DNA of 61,830 nt, taken from CAYVTZ01 sp964454685 (GTDB lineage Bacteria; Bacillota; Clostridia; Christensenellales; Christensenellaceae). Under the pieces are notes generated by a model, which searched no databases, was not told the DNA's origin, and was given only the letters and a program-made list of their open reading frames with translations. Each line of letters opens with the position of its first letter. The stretch's first letter is position 1. Of this stretch, positions 52,560 through 60,082 are shown piece by piece. The stretch is from NCBI GenBank assembly GCA_964454685.1, contig CAYVTZ010000017.1, forward strand, positions 1-61,830. Reading direction: 5' to 3'. The position numbers and the translations under genes were made by a program.

Positions 52560-52590
52560 AAAGAGGCTCTGAGCGGGTCTCTTTTTTTAT
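52560..52590 (+). terminator. Terminator after the first small membrane-protein gene
   Basis: AGAGGCTC-TGAGC-GGGTCTCT (with wobble pairs) followed by a T run. Confidence 0.75.
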
Positions 52591-52608
52591 GCCATGATCA
52601 TGGCGGTC

Positions 52609-52637
52609 TTGACAATACCAGTCAAATTGGGTATAGT
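52609..52637 (+). promoter_or_regulatory. Promoter of the second small membrane-protein gene
   Basis: TTGACA (52609-52614), 17 nt, TATAGT (52632-52637), identical hexamers and spacing to the promoter at 52040. Confidence 0.88.
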
Positions 52638-52643
52638 ATAAAC

Positions 52644-52662
52644 TGTTAACAAAATGTTAACA
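52644..52662. promoter_or_regulatory. Palindromic operator candidate, copy 2
   Basis: TGTTAACAAAATGTTAACA, the same 9-1-9 palindrome as copy 1 with one arm mismatch, starting 7 nt after the -10 box. Confidence 0.72.
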
Positions 52663-52695
52663 ATGAATTCACGAACTGTATAAAGGAGAAACATT

Positions 52696-52956
52696 ATGGC
52701 ATTTATTCTAGGTATTATTGCAATCATCTGTTCTGCATTATCGGCGTTTGTACCGGGACTGGGTCTGCTGATGTGGCCCGGCTTGATTTTGGGTATTATT
52801 GCAGTGGTGATGGGAACCAAAGCGCTCAAAATGGATCCTTCCGATGGAAAATCAAAAATCGGCAGAATTCTGGGTATCATTGCGATCGCACTGTTTGTGA
52901 TCTCGATCATTCTTGGCGTTGTGCTGGCGGGTTTGCTGATTTCGGCGCTGATGTAA
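52696..52956 (+). CDS. Small membrane protein (DUF4190-like)
   Basis: An 86-residue protein with a hydrophobic N-terminal half (FILGIIAIICSALSAFVPGL, then GLILGIIAVVMGTKAL), a short polar loop MDPSDGKSKIGR and a final span GIIAIALFVISIILGVVLAG. The repeated GIIAI pattern resembles DUF4190-type small membrane proteins; function unknown. ATG 52696 behind AAAGGAGAAAC. Regulated like the 52123 gene to judge from the shared promoter and palindrome. Confidence 0.72.
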   Translation: MAFILGIIAIICSALSAFVPGLGLLMWPGLILGIIAVVMGTKALKMDPSDGKSKIGRILGIIAIALFVISIILGVVLAGLLISALM

Positions 52957-52968
52957 GCGAAGCATGTA

Positions 52969-52998
52969 AAAAGAGGCGCGACCGCGCTTCTTTTTTTA
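52969..52998 (+). terminator. Terminator after the second small membrane-protein gene
   Basis: AAGAGGCGCG-ACC-GCGCTTCTT followed by TTTTT. Confidence 0.8.
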
Positions 52999-53021
52999 CC
53001 AAAAAACTGGATTTTTTGCTG

Positions 53022-53052
53022 ATGCAACCGTATAATGATGTATGCAACCGTA
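53022..53052 (+). repeat. Paired 11-bp direct repeats upstream of the AAA NTPase gene
   Basis: ATGCAACCGTA occurs at 53022-53032 and 53042-53052, 20 bp apart (about two helical turns), between the terminator and a TATAAT-like box near 53090. A possible operator. Confidence 0.5.
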
Positions 53053-53117
53053 CACAAATCTATGCGGGCATTATGCCAAAAAATTTTGTATAATGCGCAC
53101 CCAAAGGAGAATGAAGC

Positions 53118-53744
53118 ATGAAACAGCCGATTGAAATTGTCATTACGGGAGGGCCGTGCTCCGGCAAAACCAAAGCGCTTTCGCAAATGAGAGAGCGCTT
53201 GAGCGAACGCGGGCTGATGCCGCTGCTGTGCCCGGAAGTTGCCACACAGATTATATTGAGCGGATACCGCCCCGGTGTGATAGAGATGCCGCAATTTCAG
53301 GCAGTATGTACGCCCATGCAGATCATGCAGCGGGAGCTGTACCGCGATGCAGCACGGAGACTGGCCGGCATCTATCCGGACAAGCAGGTGGTGCTGATCC
53401 ATGATCGCGGGGTTTGGGATGGCAAGGCATACGTGGATGACGCGGTCTGGGAAGAGATTTTGAGCGCGTTTGATGGCGATGCAAAGCAGCACAGAGATTC
53501 CTATGATGCAGTGTTCCACTTGGAATCTACGGCGTGCAGCCATTATGGAACCTATTCGCTGGACAACAATGCCGCGCGTTTGGAAGAGGGCTTACAGGAG
53601 GCGATGGATACGGATGCGCGCACCCGCGCATGCTGGGAAGGGCACCCCAACCTGAAGGTAATCCCTTGTATGGGGCAATTCTCGGAAAAATTTGAGCTGC
53701 TGATGCAGGAAATGTTTGCTGTGATTGAAGCGAGGCGCGCTTAG
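53118..53744 (+). CDS. AAA-domain NTPase (AAA_28/NadR-like)
   Basis: A 208-residue P-loop protein. Walker A is ITGGPCSGKTKAL at about residues 9-21; LLCPEVATQIILSGY and LIHDRGVWDGKAYVD (Walker-B-like with the DRG motif) match the AAA_28 group, which includes NadR kinase-like and TTD14-like NTPases. A substrate kinase or GTPase-like role is possible; not assigned. ATG 53118 behind AAAGGAGAATG. Monocistronic, ending in a terminator shared with the NlpC gene. Confidence 0.82.
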   Translation: MKQPIEIVITGGPCSGKTKALSQMRERLSERGLMPLLCPEVATQIILSGYRPGVIEMPQFQAVCTPMQIMQRELYRDAARRLAGIYPDKQVVLIHDRGVWDGKAYVDDAVWEEILSAFDGDAKQHRDSYDAVFHLESTACSHYGTYSLDNNAARLEEGLQEAMDTDARTRACWEGHPNLKVIPCMGQFSEKFELLMQEMFAVIEARRA

Positions 53745-53762
53745 ACGCAGTACACGCCCAAG

Positions 53763-53807
53763 AAAAAAGCTTGCCCTTCCGCCAGGAGCAGATAGCAAGC
53801 TTTTTTT
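53763..53807. terminator. Bidirectional terminator, AAA NTPase / NlpC gene
   Basis: AAAAAAGCTTGC / GCAAGCTTTTTTT, a 12-bp stem with A and T runs on either side, between convergent genes. Confidence 0.85.
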
Positions 53808-53827
53808 GGTGTTTTGGAAAGCGAGCC

Positions 53828-54763
53828 TTAAAAGATGCGCTTTGCGTACATGTAACTCTTGGTCCAGTAATCCAGCATAAAGACGCCGGGCGAGATGGAG
53901 ATGCCACCTGCGCTTGGACGGGCATCCAACATTGTGCCGTCACCAAGATAGATGCCGACATGCCCGCGGAATACCAGAATATCTCCACGGCGCAGATCGC
54001 TGACGCGATCGATGGTGGGGAAGGGCGCATTTTCCCATTCATCCAGACTCATGTATTTGATGGGGTAGCCGGACTGATTGAGCGCGTAATAGACGAAACC
54101 GATGCAGTCATAGGCATCCGGACCTTTTTTGCCCAGTCTGTAGGGCTTACCAATCTGCGTCATGCCATATGCGATGAGCGCTTCCGCACTGCCCGGTTGC
54201 GTGCGATCAGTCACATATACCGTGACTCGTTCGCTCTTGCCGGAGCCGTCTGTTGCTTGCGCCGCAATGCGCGCTTTACCGACACCGACTGCGGATAGAT
54301 TGCCCTTGGAATCTACGGTCACAACCGTAGGATCGCCGGAGCTCCAACGAAATTTGCCGGACGCATCCTTGGGAGTAGCAGCCGCGCGGAGCTGAAAAGA
54401 TTCACCTTTTTGCAGTGTGAGACTGGACTGGTTGAGTGATATGCTTTTGGTAAGCGGGCGCACCGTAACGATGCAAGAAGCGTTACCACGCACGGTTTTT
54501 GCTGTGATGCGCGCCTTTCCGGGGCGCATTGCACGCACCATGCCATTGCTGTACACACGCACGATGTTGCGGTCGGAAGTATACCAGCGAACGCGGGAAA
54601 CCTTTTCTGCCTTCAGCTGCGCAGTATCCCCAACGGCGAGCTTGATCCGAGACTGATTGAGCGTAACACCCTTGGCTGCGCCTTTTACATCTGCAGCGGC
54701 GGCGTACGCAGGCATACTAAACAGCAGCAGCGCTGCCAACAAGATACCAAGTATTTTCTTCAT
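53828..54763 (-). CDS. Secreted NlpC/P60 peptidoglycan hydrolase with two Big2 domains
   Basis: A 311-residue exported protein: signal peptide (1 to about 23, cleavage near AYA-AAA), two bacterial Ig-like Big2 domains (about 30-102 and 105-186; each with a LNQSxxxLxxGxxxxL opening) and an NlpC/P60 domain (about 190-311). Catalytic Cys220 in AYDCIGFVYYAL and His268 in FRGHVGIYLGDG are present; such enzymes usually cut D-Glu-DAP bonds. The Big2 parts may bind the wall. ATG 54763 behind AAAGGGGGTTCC. No partner genes. Confidence 0.93.
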   Translation of the reverse strand: MKKILGILLAALLLFSMPAYAAAADVKGAAKGVTLNQSRIKLAVGDTAQLKAEKVSRVRWYTSDRNIVRVYSNGMVRAMRPGKARITAKTVRGNASCIVTVRPLTKSISLNQSSLTLQKGESFQLRAAATPKDASGKFRWSSGDPTVVTVDSKGNLSAVGVGKARIAAQATDGSGKSERVTVYVTDRTQPGSAEALIAYGMTQIGKPYRLGKKGPDAYDCIGFVYYALNQSGYPIKYMSLDEWENAPFPTIDRVSDLRRGDILVFRGHVGIYLGDGTMLDARPSAGGISISPGVFMLDYWTKSYMYAKRIF

Positions 54764-54837
54764 TCAGGAACCCCCTTTATATTCTTTCTTTGATTTTATG
54801 CGCTAAAGCGCATAGTGTCAAGTCTTTTAGGCTTTTT

Positions 54838-55176
54838 TTACGGATTCGGGTGCATTTCAACCCACTCGAAGACCTTTAAAAACACGGGCGACAAATCCTG
54901 CCCTTTGGGACTGACTGAGTATTCGACCTTGGGCGGCACTTGAGGATATTCCACGCGCAGGATCAACCCGTCCCGTTCCAGCTCTTTGAGCTGTGCACTC
55001 AGCATTTTATGTGTGATGGGGGTGAGAAGCTTTTTGAGCTCGCCGTACCGCAAAACATGATGGCAACCCAAAAAGTACAGGATGCGCAGTTTCCATTTTC
55101 CACCCAGCATATCCACGAATTGCTCGAATTTTTCATAACCGACTTGCCGCAGTTGGCATGTTTCATCCATTGACAA
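54838..55176 (-). CDS. HxlR-family transcriptional regulator
   Basis: A 112-residue winged-helix regulator. MLGGKWKLRILYFL, LRYGELKKLLTPITHKMLSAQLKELERDGLI and VEYSVSPKGQDLSPV match HxlR closely. The start is TTG 55176, 7 nt behind AGGAGA, or ATG 55170. It is divergent from the flavodoxin-ferredoxin gene, with a shared upstream region of 110 nt, and probably regulates it. One cysteine near the N-terminus (ETCQLR) could serve in redox sensing as in some relatives; inferred only. Confidence 0.9.
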   Translation of the reverse strand: MSMDETCQLRQVGYEKFEQFVDMLGGKWKLRILYFLGCHHVLRYGELKKLLTPITHKMLSAQLKELERDGLILRVEYPQVPPKVEYSVSPKGQDLSPVFLKVFEWVEMHPNP

Positions 55177-55286
55177 AGCTTTCTCTCCTTTTGGATAGTA
55201 TATTCCTAAAAAGTGCGTTCTTTCTTTTTTGCTCTATAGAGATTATACTGGTGACAGCGAAAAAAGGCAAGCACAACGGAGGAAAT

Positions 55287-56054
55287 ATGAAAACGACCAT
55301 TTTTTATTTTACGGCAACAGGGAACAGCCAGCATGTTGCGCGCATCCTGAAAGACGAACTTTCAGGTGTGATGATTCCGATGAATGGACAGGGGCAAACC
55401 GTTTGTGACAGCGACGTGATTGGGTTGGTGTTTCCTACGTTCTTTTGGGGGATTCCGCATGCAGTGCAGGAATTTCTTGAAACAGGTACGATAACAAGCA
55501 ATCATCCATATCTGTTTGCAATCACCACTTGCACCCTGTTTAGCGGTGCGGCGCTGGGTATGGTGGATGCGCTGCTGCAAAAAAAGAACCACAAGCTTAG
55601 CTATGGCAAAGCCGTGCATTCGGTGGGGAACTACATTGTGGAATATAATGTAAATTTGGAAGCGGATCACATCCAAAAAAAGCTGGGGCAGGCGGAGCAG
55701 AGCACCCGTCGGATTGCGCAAGAGATCTTGCAAAGGAAAACAAATCGCATTCGAAAGCCAAACGTGTTAGACCGAATCTTCTATCGCGGATATCAGAAGC
55801 GCAGAGCGCAGGATCATCTTTTTATGGTGGAGGACTCTTGTGTAAGCTGCGGTACCTGCGCGCGTGTTTGCCCGGTACAGAATATTCAAATGCAGCATGC
55901 GCGACCTGCATTTTTGCATCACTGCGAGCACTGTCTGGCATGTATGCACTGGTGCCCGCAAGCGGCGATCCAATTCGGCAAACATACAAGCAAGCGAAAT
56001 CGATATCATAATCCGAATGTAACGGTAGAGGGGTTAGGGGCAGAAGAATCGTGA
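55287..56054 (+). CDS. EFR1-family flavodoxin-ferredoxin fusion protein
   Basis: A 255-residue two-part electron carrier. The N-terminal flavodoxin-like domain has the FMN phosphate loop YFTATGNSQHVA at residues 7-18 and PTFFWGIPHAVQEFL; the C-terminal domain has two 4Fe-4S motifs, CVSCGTCARVCP and CEHCLACMHWCP. EFR1 proteins are common in anaerobic Clostridia; their partners are unknown. ATG 55287 follows CGGAGGAAAT; the frame opening at 55158 is rejected. Divergent from the HxlR regulator. Confidence 0.92.
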   Translation: MKTTIFYFTATGNSQHVARILKDELSGVMIPMNGQGQTVCDSDVIGLVFPTFFWGIPHAVQEFLETGTITSNHPYLFAITTCTLFSGAALGMVDALLQKKNHKLSYGKAVHSVGNYIVEYNVNLEADHIQKKLGQAEQSTRRIAQEILQRKTNRIRKPNVLDRIFYRGYQKRRAQDHLFMVEDSCVSCGTCARVCPVQNIQMQHARPAFLHHCEHCLACMHWCPQAAIQFGKHTSKRNRYHNPNVTVEGLGAEES

Positions 56055-56060
56055 AGCAAA

Positions 56061-56096
56061 AAAGAGAGCCTCGAGTAAAAAAGAGGCTCTCTTTTG
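56061..56096. terminator. Bidirectional terminator, EFR1 gene / P-type ATPase
   Basis: AAGAGAGCCTC / GAGGCTCTCTT (11 bp) with flanking A and T runs between convergent genes. Confidence 0.85.
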
Positions 56097-56129
56097 TTGC
56101 CGGGACGTTTTTGCAGGCAGAACAGCGAG

Positions 56130-58646
56130 TCAACGTCGGGATTTTTGGCGCAGGAACAGCACAAGCTTTACGATTTCATACCACAATACCCCGATGAGCG
56201 CCAGCCCAACGCAGAACAAGAATTGCGCGAAGGAGAGCGGTTCCAGCTTGAGAACACCAGCGAGCGGTGTGTACAAAATCACGAGGATGCCGGCGATGGT
56301 TGCGATCATAATGATCCACATGACCTTGTCCTTTGCAAGTTTGCGCATGGACTGAACCATAAAATCGCGATGAGAGCTGTTGACCTGTACCAGCAGAAGG
56401 TTGCACAGCATGACGATGGTAATGCCCATAGAGCGCGCGAGAGCGGCGTCACCCGATTGTTGTAATATATAATAGTAGGTGCCAAAGGAAACGGCGAAAA
56501 CCGCAAGCCCCTGCACGATGCTTTTCAGCAGCGCGCGCGCAGGCAATAGTTTCTCTTTGGGATTGCGCGGCGGATGCGTCATCAGATCCGCTTCTGCGGG
56601 CTGACGCTCCAGCACGATCGAGCAGGTGGGATCGATTACCAGCTCCAACAGTACCACGTGCAGTGGCAGCAGCATCAGCAGTTCCGGCATTACGCCCAGC
56701 AGAGGTGCCAGCAAGGACGCGAGCGCAATGGGGATGTGAATGGTGAACACATAGCCCACCGCTTTGCGAATGTTATCGTAAATGCGACGGCCATCCCGAA
56801 CCGTGTCTACAATGGTGGTAAAATTATCGTCCATCAAAATTAGGTCGGATGCCTCGCGCGACACTTCGCTGCCGCGCTTGCCCATGGCAATGCCGATGTC
56901 TGCATACTTGAGTGCTGGCGCGTCGTTGACCCCGTCCCCCGTCATGGCAACGACTTCACCATTTTCTTTGAATGCGCGCACAATACGCATCTTGTGCTCC
57001 GGAATGACGCGGGAGAAGATGCTGACGTCACGCACTTTTTCCCGAAGCTCTTCATCCGTCATCTCACTAAGCTGCGCACCTGTGATGATGTGGCTGCTGT
57101 GCGGCATACCGATTTGCTGCGCGATACTGGACGCGGTGACGCCGTTGTCTCCTGTGATCATGACCACGCGGATGCCTGCCTGAATACATTGCGCGATGTC
57201 CGCCTTGACAGAGGCGCGCGGCGGGTCAGCCAGCCCAATCAGCCCTAGCAATGTCATGCGACATTGTGTGATGAGTGCGGGGAAGTCGGTTTCGTTTTGG
57301 AAGTGCATTTCCGCAATGGCAATCACGCGCAGGCCTTTGCGCGACATCGCATCGATGCGTTCCTGCGCCTGTGCGCGATTCTCGTCTGTCAGTATGCACA
57401 GGTCGATCAGATTTTCACTGGAACCTTTTGCCGCGACAACATATTCGTCGTCATGCTGCCAAACGTGCCCCATCATTTTCAGCTCATTGGTAAAAGCATA
57501 CTCGGAAAGCAGCTTGCCGCCGAAGAGGTGCTTGCGCGAAATGCCGTGTTCTTCACAGTAAGAAAGCATAGCTTTCTCCATAGGATCGTACGCGTCTGTT
57601 TCGCATGCCAGCCCCATAGTCTCCAGCAGATGCTCCTCGCTGCCTTGCGCAGTATAAACTTCCTGCACCTGCATCTGATTCATGGTGATGGTGCCTGTTT
57701 TGTCCACACACAACACGGATACGGCGCCTAACGTTTCCACGGCCGGCAAACGACGCACCAGAGATTGCTTTTTTGCGAGCCGCCAGGCCCCCATCGATAA
57801 AAACACGGTTAAAATGACGGGGAACTCCTCCGGAATCATCGCCATGGCAAGCGTGATGCCTGAAAGAATGCTGGACGTGATGCGGCTTTGGAACGCGACC
57901 TCCGCCAGATTAAAATATGTGATTATGCCTACCAGCGCAAACAGCACAGCCGCAATACCCGCACTGAGTTTTACGAGACTGCCGGTTTGCCTTTGCAGCG
58001 GGGTAGGCGTATCCGGCGCAGAGGCTACGTTGGCGCCGATTTTGCCATATTCGGTTTGCTTGCCGATGCGGTCTACAACAACGGCGGCGCTGCCCTGCGT
58101 GACAAGCGTACCGGCATAGCAATAATCCTTCCGCCAGTAGTCATCGGTATGCGCATCCGCGTCATAAACGTGTTTGAACACGCCTTCCGCCTCCCCGGTC
58201 AGCGAGGATTCATCCACGCAGAAATCATTGCACTTTTGAATAAAGCCGTCCGCCGGAATTTTGACGCCTTCGGAAAGAAGCATCAGATCGCCGGGGACAA
58301 GGTCAACGCTGGCAATCTCCGACTGCACCCCGTCACGCTGCACGGTTACATGCGGCGCGGAAAGGTCTTTGAGTGCATGCAGAGTCTTGTCTGTTTTCCA
58401 TTCCTGTATGGCATCAATGGCAATGATGCCGATGACAAACACCAGCATGATCGCGCCGTCGCGCGGTTCGCCCAGCAAAAAATAGATGACTGCGGCAACG
58501 ATAAGCAGCAGAAACATAGGCTCGCAAATGATATGCAGCAGCTTATGAAAGAAAGTTTCCCGCTTTTGTACGGTCAGCTCATTTTTTCCGAACTGCTTTT
58601 GCAACTCCTGTGCCTGCAATGTGGTCAATCCCTTGGATTCTTTCAT
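56130..58646 (-). CDS. Cation-transporting P-type ATPase (P2-like)
   Basis: An 838-residue P-type ATPase. Actuator motif SLTGEAEGV, phosphorylation motif CVDKTGTITMNQ, hinge MTGDGVNDAPAL. An N-terminal cation-ATPase domain (LTTLQAQELQKQFGKNEL) places it near the SERCA/PMR1-like P2A group. Span 4 reads MIPEEFPVILTVFL, where typical calcium pumps have PEGLP; span 6 has LELVIDPTCSIVLE. The ion could be calcium or another divalent metal. ATG 58646 follows AGGAGGACACC. A consensus promoter and long structured leader precede it. Confidence 0.9.
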   Translation of the reverse strand: MKESKGLTTLQAQELQKQFGKNELTVQKRETFFHKLLHIICEPMFLLLIVAAVIYFLLGEPRDGAIMLVFVIGIIAIDAIQEWKTDKTLHALKDLSAPHVTVQRDGVQSEIASVDLVPGDLMLLSEGVKIPADGFIQKCNDFCVDESSLTGEAEGVFKHVYDADAHTDDYWRKDYCYAGTLVTQGSAAVVVDRIGKQTEYGKIGANVASAPDTPTPLQRQTGSLVKLSAGIAAVLFALVGIITYFNLAEVAFQSRITSSILSGITLAMAMIPEEFPVILTVFLSMGAWRLAKKQSLVRRLPAVETLGAVSVLCVDKTGTITMNQMQVQEVYTAQGSEEHLLETMGLACETDAYDPMEKAMLSYCEEHGISRKHLFGGKLLSEYAFTNELKMMGHVWQHDDEYVVAAKGSSENLIDLCILTDENRAQAQERIDAMSRKGLRVIAIAEMHFQNETDFPALITQCRMTLLGLIGLADPPRASVKADIAQCIQAGIRVVMITGDNGVTASSIAQQIGMPHSSHIITGAQLSEMTDEELREKVRDVSIFSRVIPEHKMRIVRAFKENGEVVAMTGDGVNDAPALKYADIGIAMGKRGSEVSREASDLILMDDNFTTIVDTVRDGRRIYDNIRKAVGYVFTIHIPIALASLLAPLLGVMPELLMLLPLHVVLLELVIDPTCSIVLERQPAEADLMTHPPRNPKEKLLPARALLKSIVQGLAVFAVSFGTYYYILQQSGDAALARSMGITIVMLCNLLLVQVNSSHRDFMVQSMRKLAKDKVMWIIMIATIAGILVILYTPLAGVLKLEPLSFAQFLFCVGLALIGVLWYEIVKLVLFLRQKSRR

Positions 58647-58925
58647 GGTGTCCTCCTAAAAACAGAAAATTTTCTGCTTGCAGCACCAAAAATTGCCCGT
58701 GCTGCAAGCCGGTGAGGATTCCCTTTGCGCATTTTAAAACCGTTTTCGGAAGGGTAAAAAAATACCTGCGAGACAACTGATTTCCTGTCCCACAGATACG
58801 ATAAAACGTTCTGCTGTCACATATTTGTGACCCGGCACCATGAGCTTTGCCCATCGCCTGTTCAGATTACATTGTTCGGGGAGAAAAACACTCACCCGTT
58901 TGCAGTGCAAAGTGAATACTATGCG
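58647..58925 (-). promoter_or_regulatory. Structured 5' leader (riboswitch-like) of the P2-like ATPase
   Basis: About 275 nt between promoter and gene on the minus strand. GTCACA-AATA-TGTGAC, GGTA-TTTTTT-TACC and CCG-AAAA-CGG hairpins occur, and the 3' end has an 11-bp perfect stem GCTTGCAGCAC / GTGCTGCAAGC (about 58676-58710), followed by AGAAAATTTTCTGTTTTT. The last part looks like an intrinsic attenuator just before the ribosome site. I do not recognise a known riboswitch consensus. Confidence 0.5.
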
Positions 58926-58928
58926 TAC

Positions 58929-58957
58929 ATATTACGCAAGCGCATGGAACTTGTCAA
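58929..58957 (-). promoter_or_regulatory. Promoter of the P2-like ATPase
   Basis: On the minus strand TTGACA (58957-58952), 17 nt, TAATAT (58934-58929). Confidence 0.8.
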
Positions 58958-59114
58958 GTTTTTTGTAAAAAAAGTGTTCAGAATCTTGTAAGAAATCCGT
59001 TATAGAAATGATATTTGCTTTTTCGCGTCAGAATGGTATAATATGTTAGACTCTTGGTGAGATAAGCCATTAGGAAAGGGTTTTCTTGCCTTACTGTGGA
59101 CGAAGGAGTACCGA

Positions 59115-59990
59115 ATGACAGTACTGACAGCGATTGTTTTGGCCTTTATCGGATGCGGCGCAATCATCATTTATTGCTTAAACCAACTGATGACCGCGGT
59201 CACGCCTATTTATGCAAACAACTGGTTGACGGATTACCGATATGCGCATCGCGGCAGACACGACGCGCAAAATCCGGAAAATTCGATTGGAGCGTTTGAG
59301 CGCGCACTGGAAAAAGGCTATGCCATTGAGCTGGACGTTCGCCTGAGTGCGGACGATGAGCTGATTGTTTTCCATGACGCCGATCTGGTACGCATGACAG
59401 GAACGTTTGGGCAGGTGAAAAAACTGACGGCGGAGCAGCTTTCTAAGGTTCGGCTGCGCGGGACGCAATGGACGATCCCTACGCTGGCGGAAGTTTTGAA
59501 GCTGGTGGATGGCAAAGTGCCCTTATTGATTGAGATGAAGTCCGGTGTTCGGCCGGGCAAGCTGGAAAGCAAGGTTTACCAAATCCTGCGGGGGTATCAC
59601 GGTAAATATGCCGTACAATCCTTCTCGCCGTTCTCGATGCGATGGTTTCGCATTCACGCGCCGTATATTTTGCGTGGACAACTGGCGTGTAATTTTCGGG
59701 GATGCGGGGAAAACTGGTCTAAGCTGAAGGCGTTTTTGATTTCTAAAGTACTGTTTGTGGTACAGCGCTTGTTGGTTAACTTCATTTGCAAGCCCAACTT
59801 TATCAGCTATGGGATGCAGCATGTGAACTGGCGGTTGCTGAAACGGATGCGCAAGACGGGCGCGACCATATTGGGCTGGACGGTGCGCAATCAAGAGCAG
59901 CAGGACAAGGCAAAGGATTATGTTGACACTTATATTTTCGAGGATTTTGAGCCGCGTCACTATGAAGCGGGTGAGCAGGAAGCGGCTTAA
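59115..59990 (+). CDS. Glycerophosphodiester phosphodiesterase family protein
   Basis: A 291-residue GDPD-fold enzyme with one N-terminal membrane span (about 5-27). AHRGRHDAQNPENSIGAFERAL holds the first catalytic His; ELDVRLSADDELIVFHDADL holds the Glu/Asp metal ligands and the second His; PLLIEMKSG follows. It probably hydrolyses glycerophosphodiesters at the membrane face. ATG 59115 behind AAGGAG. A TATAAT at about 59037-59042 with a weak -35 is a possible promoter. Confidence 0.9.
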   Translation: MTVLTAIVLAFIGCGAIIIYCLNQLMTAVTPIYANNWLTDYRYAHRGRHDAQNPENSIGAFERALEKGYAIELDVRLSADDELIVFHDADLVRMTGTFGQVKKLTAEQLSKVRLRGTQWTIPTLAEVLKLVDGKVPLLIEMKSGVRPGKLESKVYQILRGYHGKYAVQSFSPFSMRWFRIHAPYILRGQLACNFRGCGENWSKLKAFLISKVLFVVQRLLVNFICKPNFISYGMQHVNWRLLKRMRKTGATILGWTVRNQEQQDKAKDYVDTYIFEDFEPRHYEAGEQEAA

Positions 59991-60028
59991 CGCTGCCTGA
60001 GGCGACGGATGCTTGATGGGTTGACTAC

Positions 60029-60053
60029 GGGCGGGCATAAAGAAAGCTCGCCC
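60029..60053 (+). terminator. Terminator after the GDPD gene
   Basis: GGGCGGGC-ATAAAGAAA-GCTCGCCC (8 bp with one wobble) followed by TTCTTAT. Confidence 0.7.
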
Positions 60054-60082
60054 TTCTTATACGTTTTAGATGCGGGAGGTTT

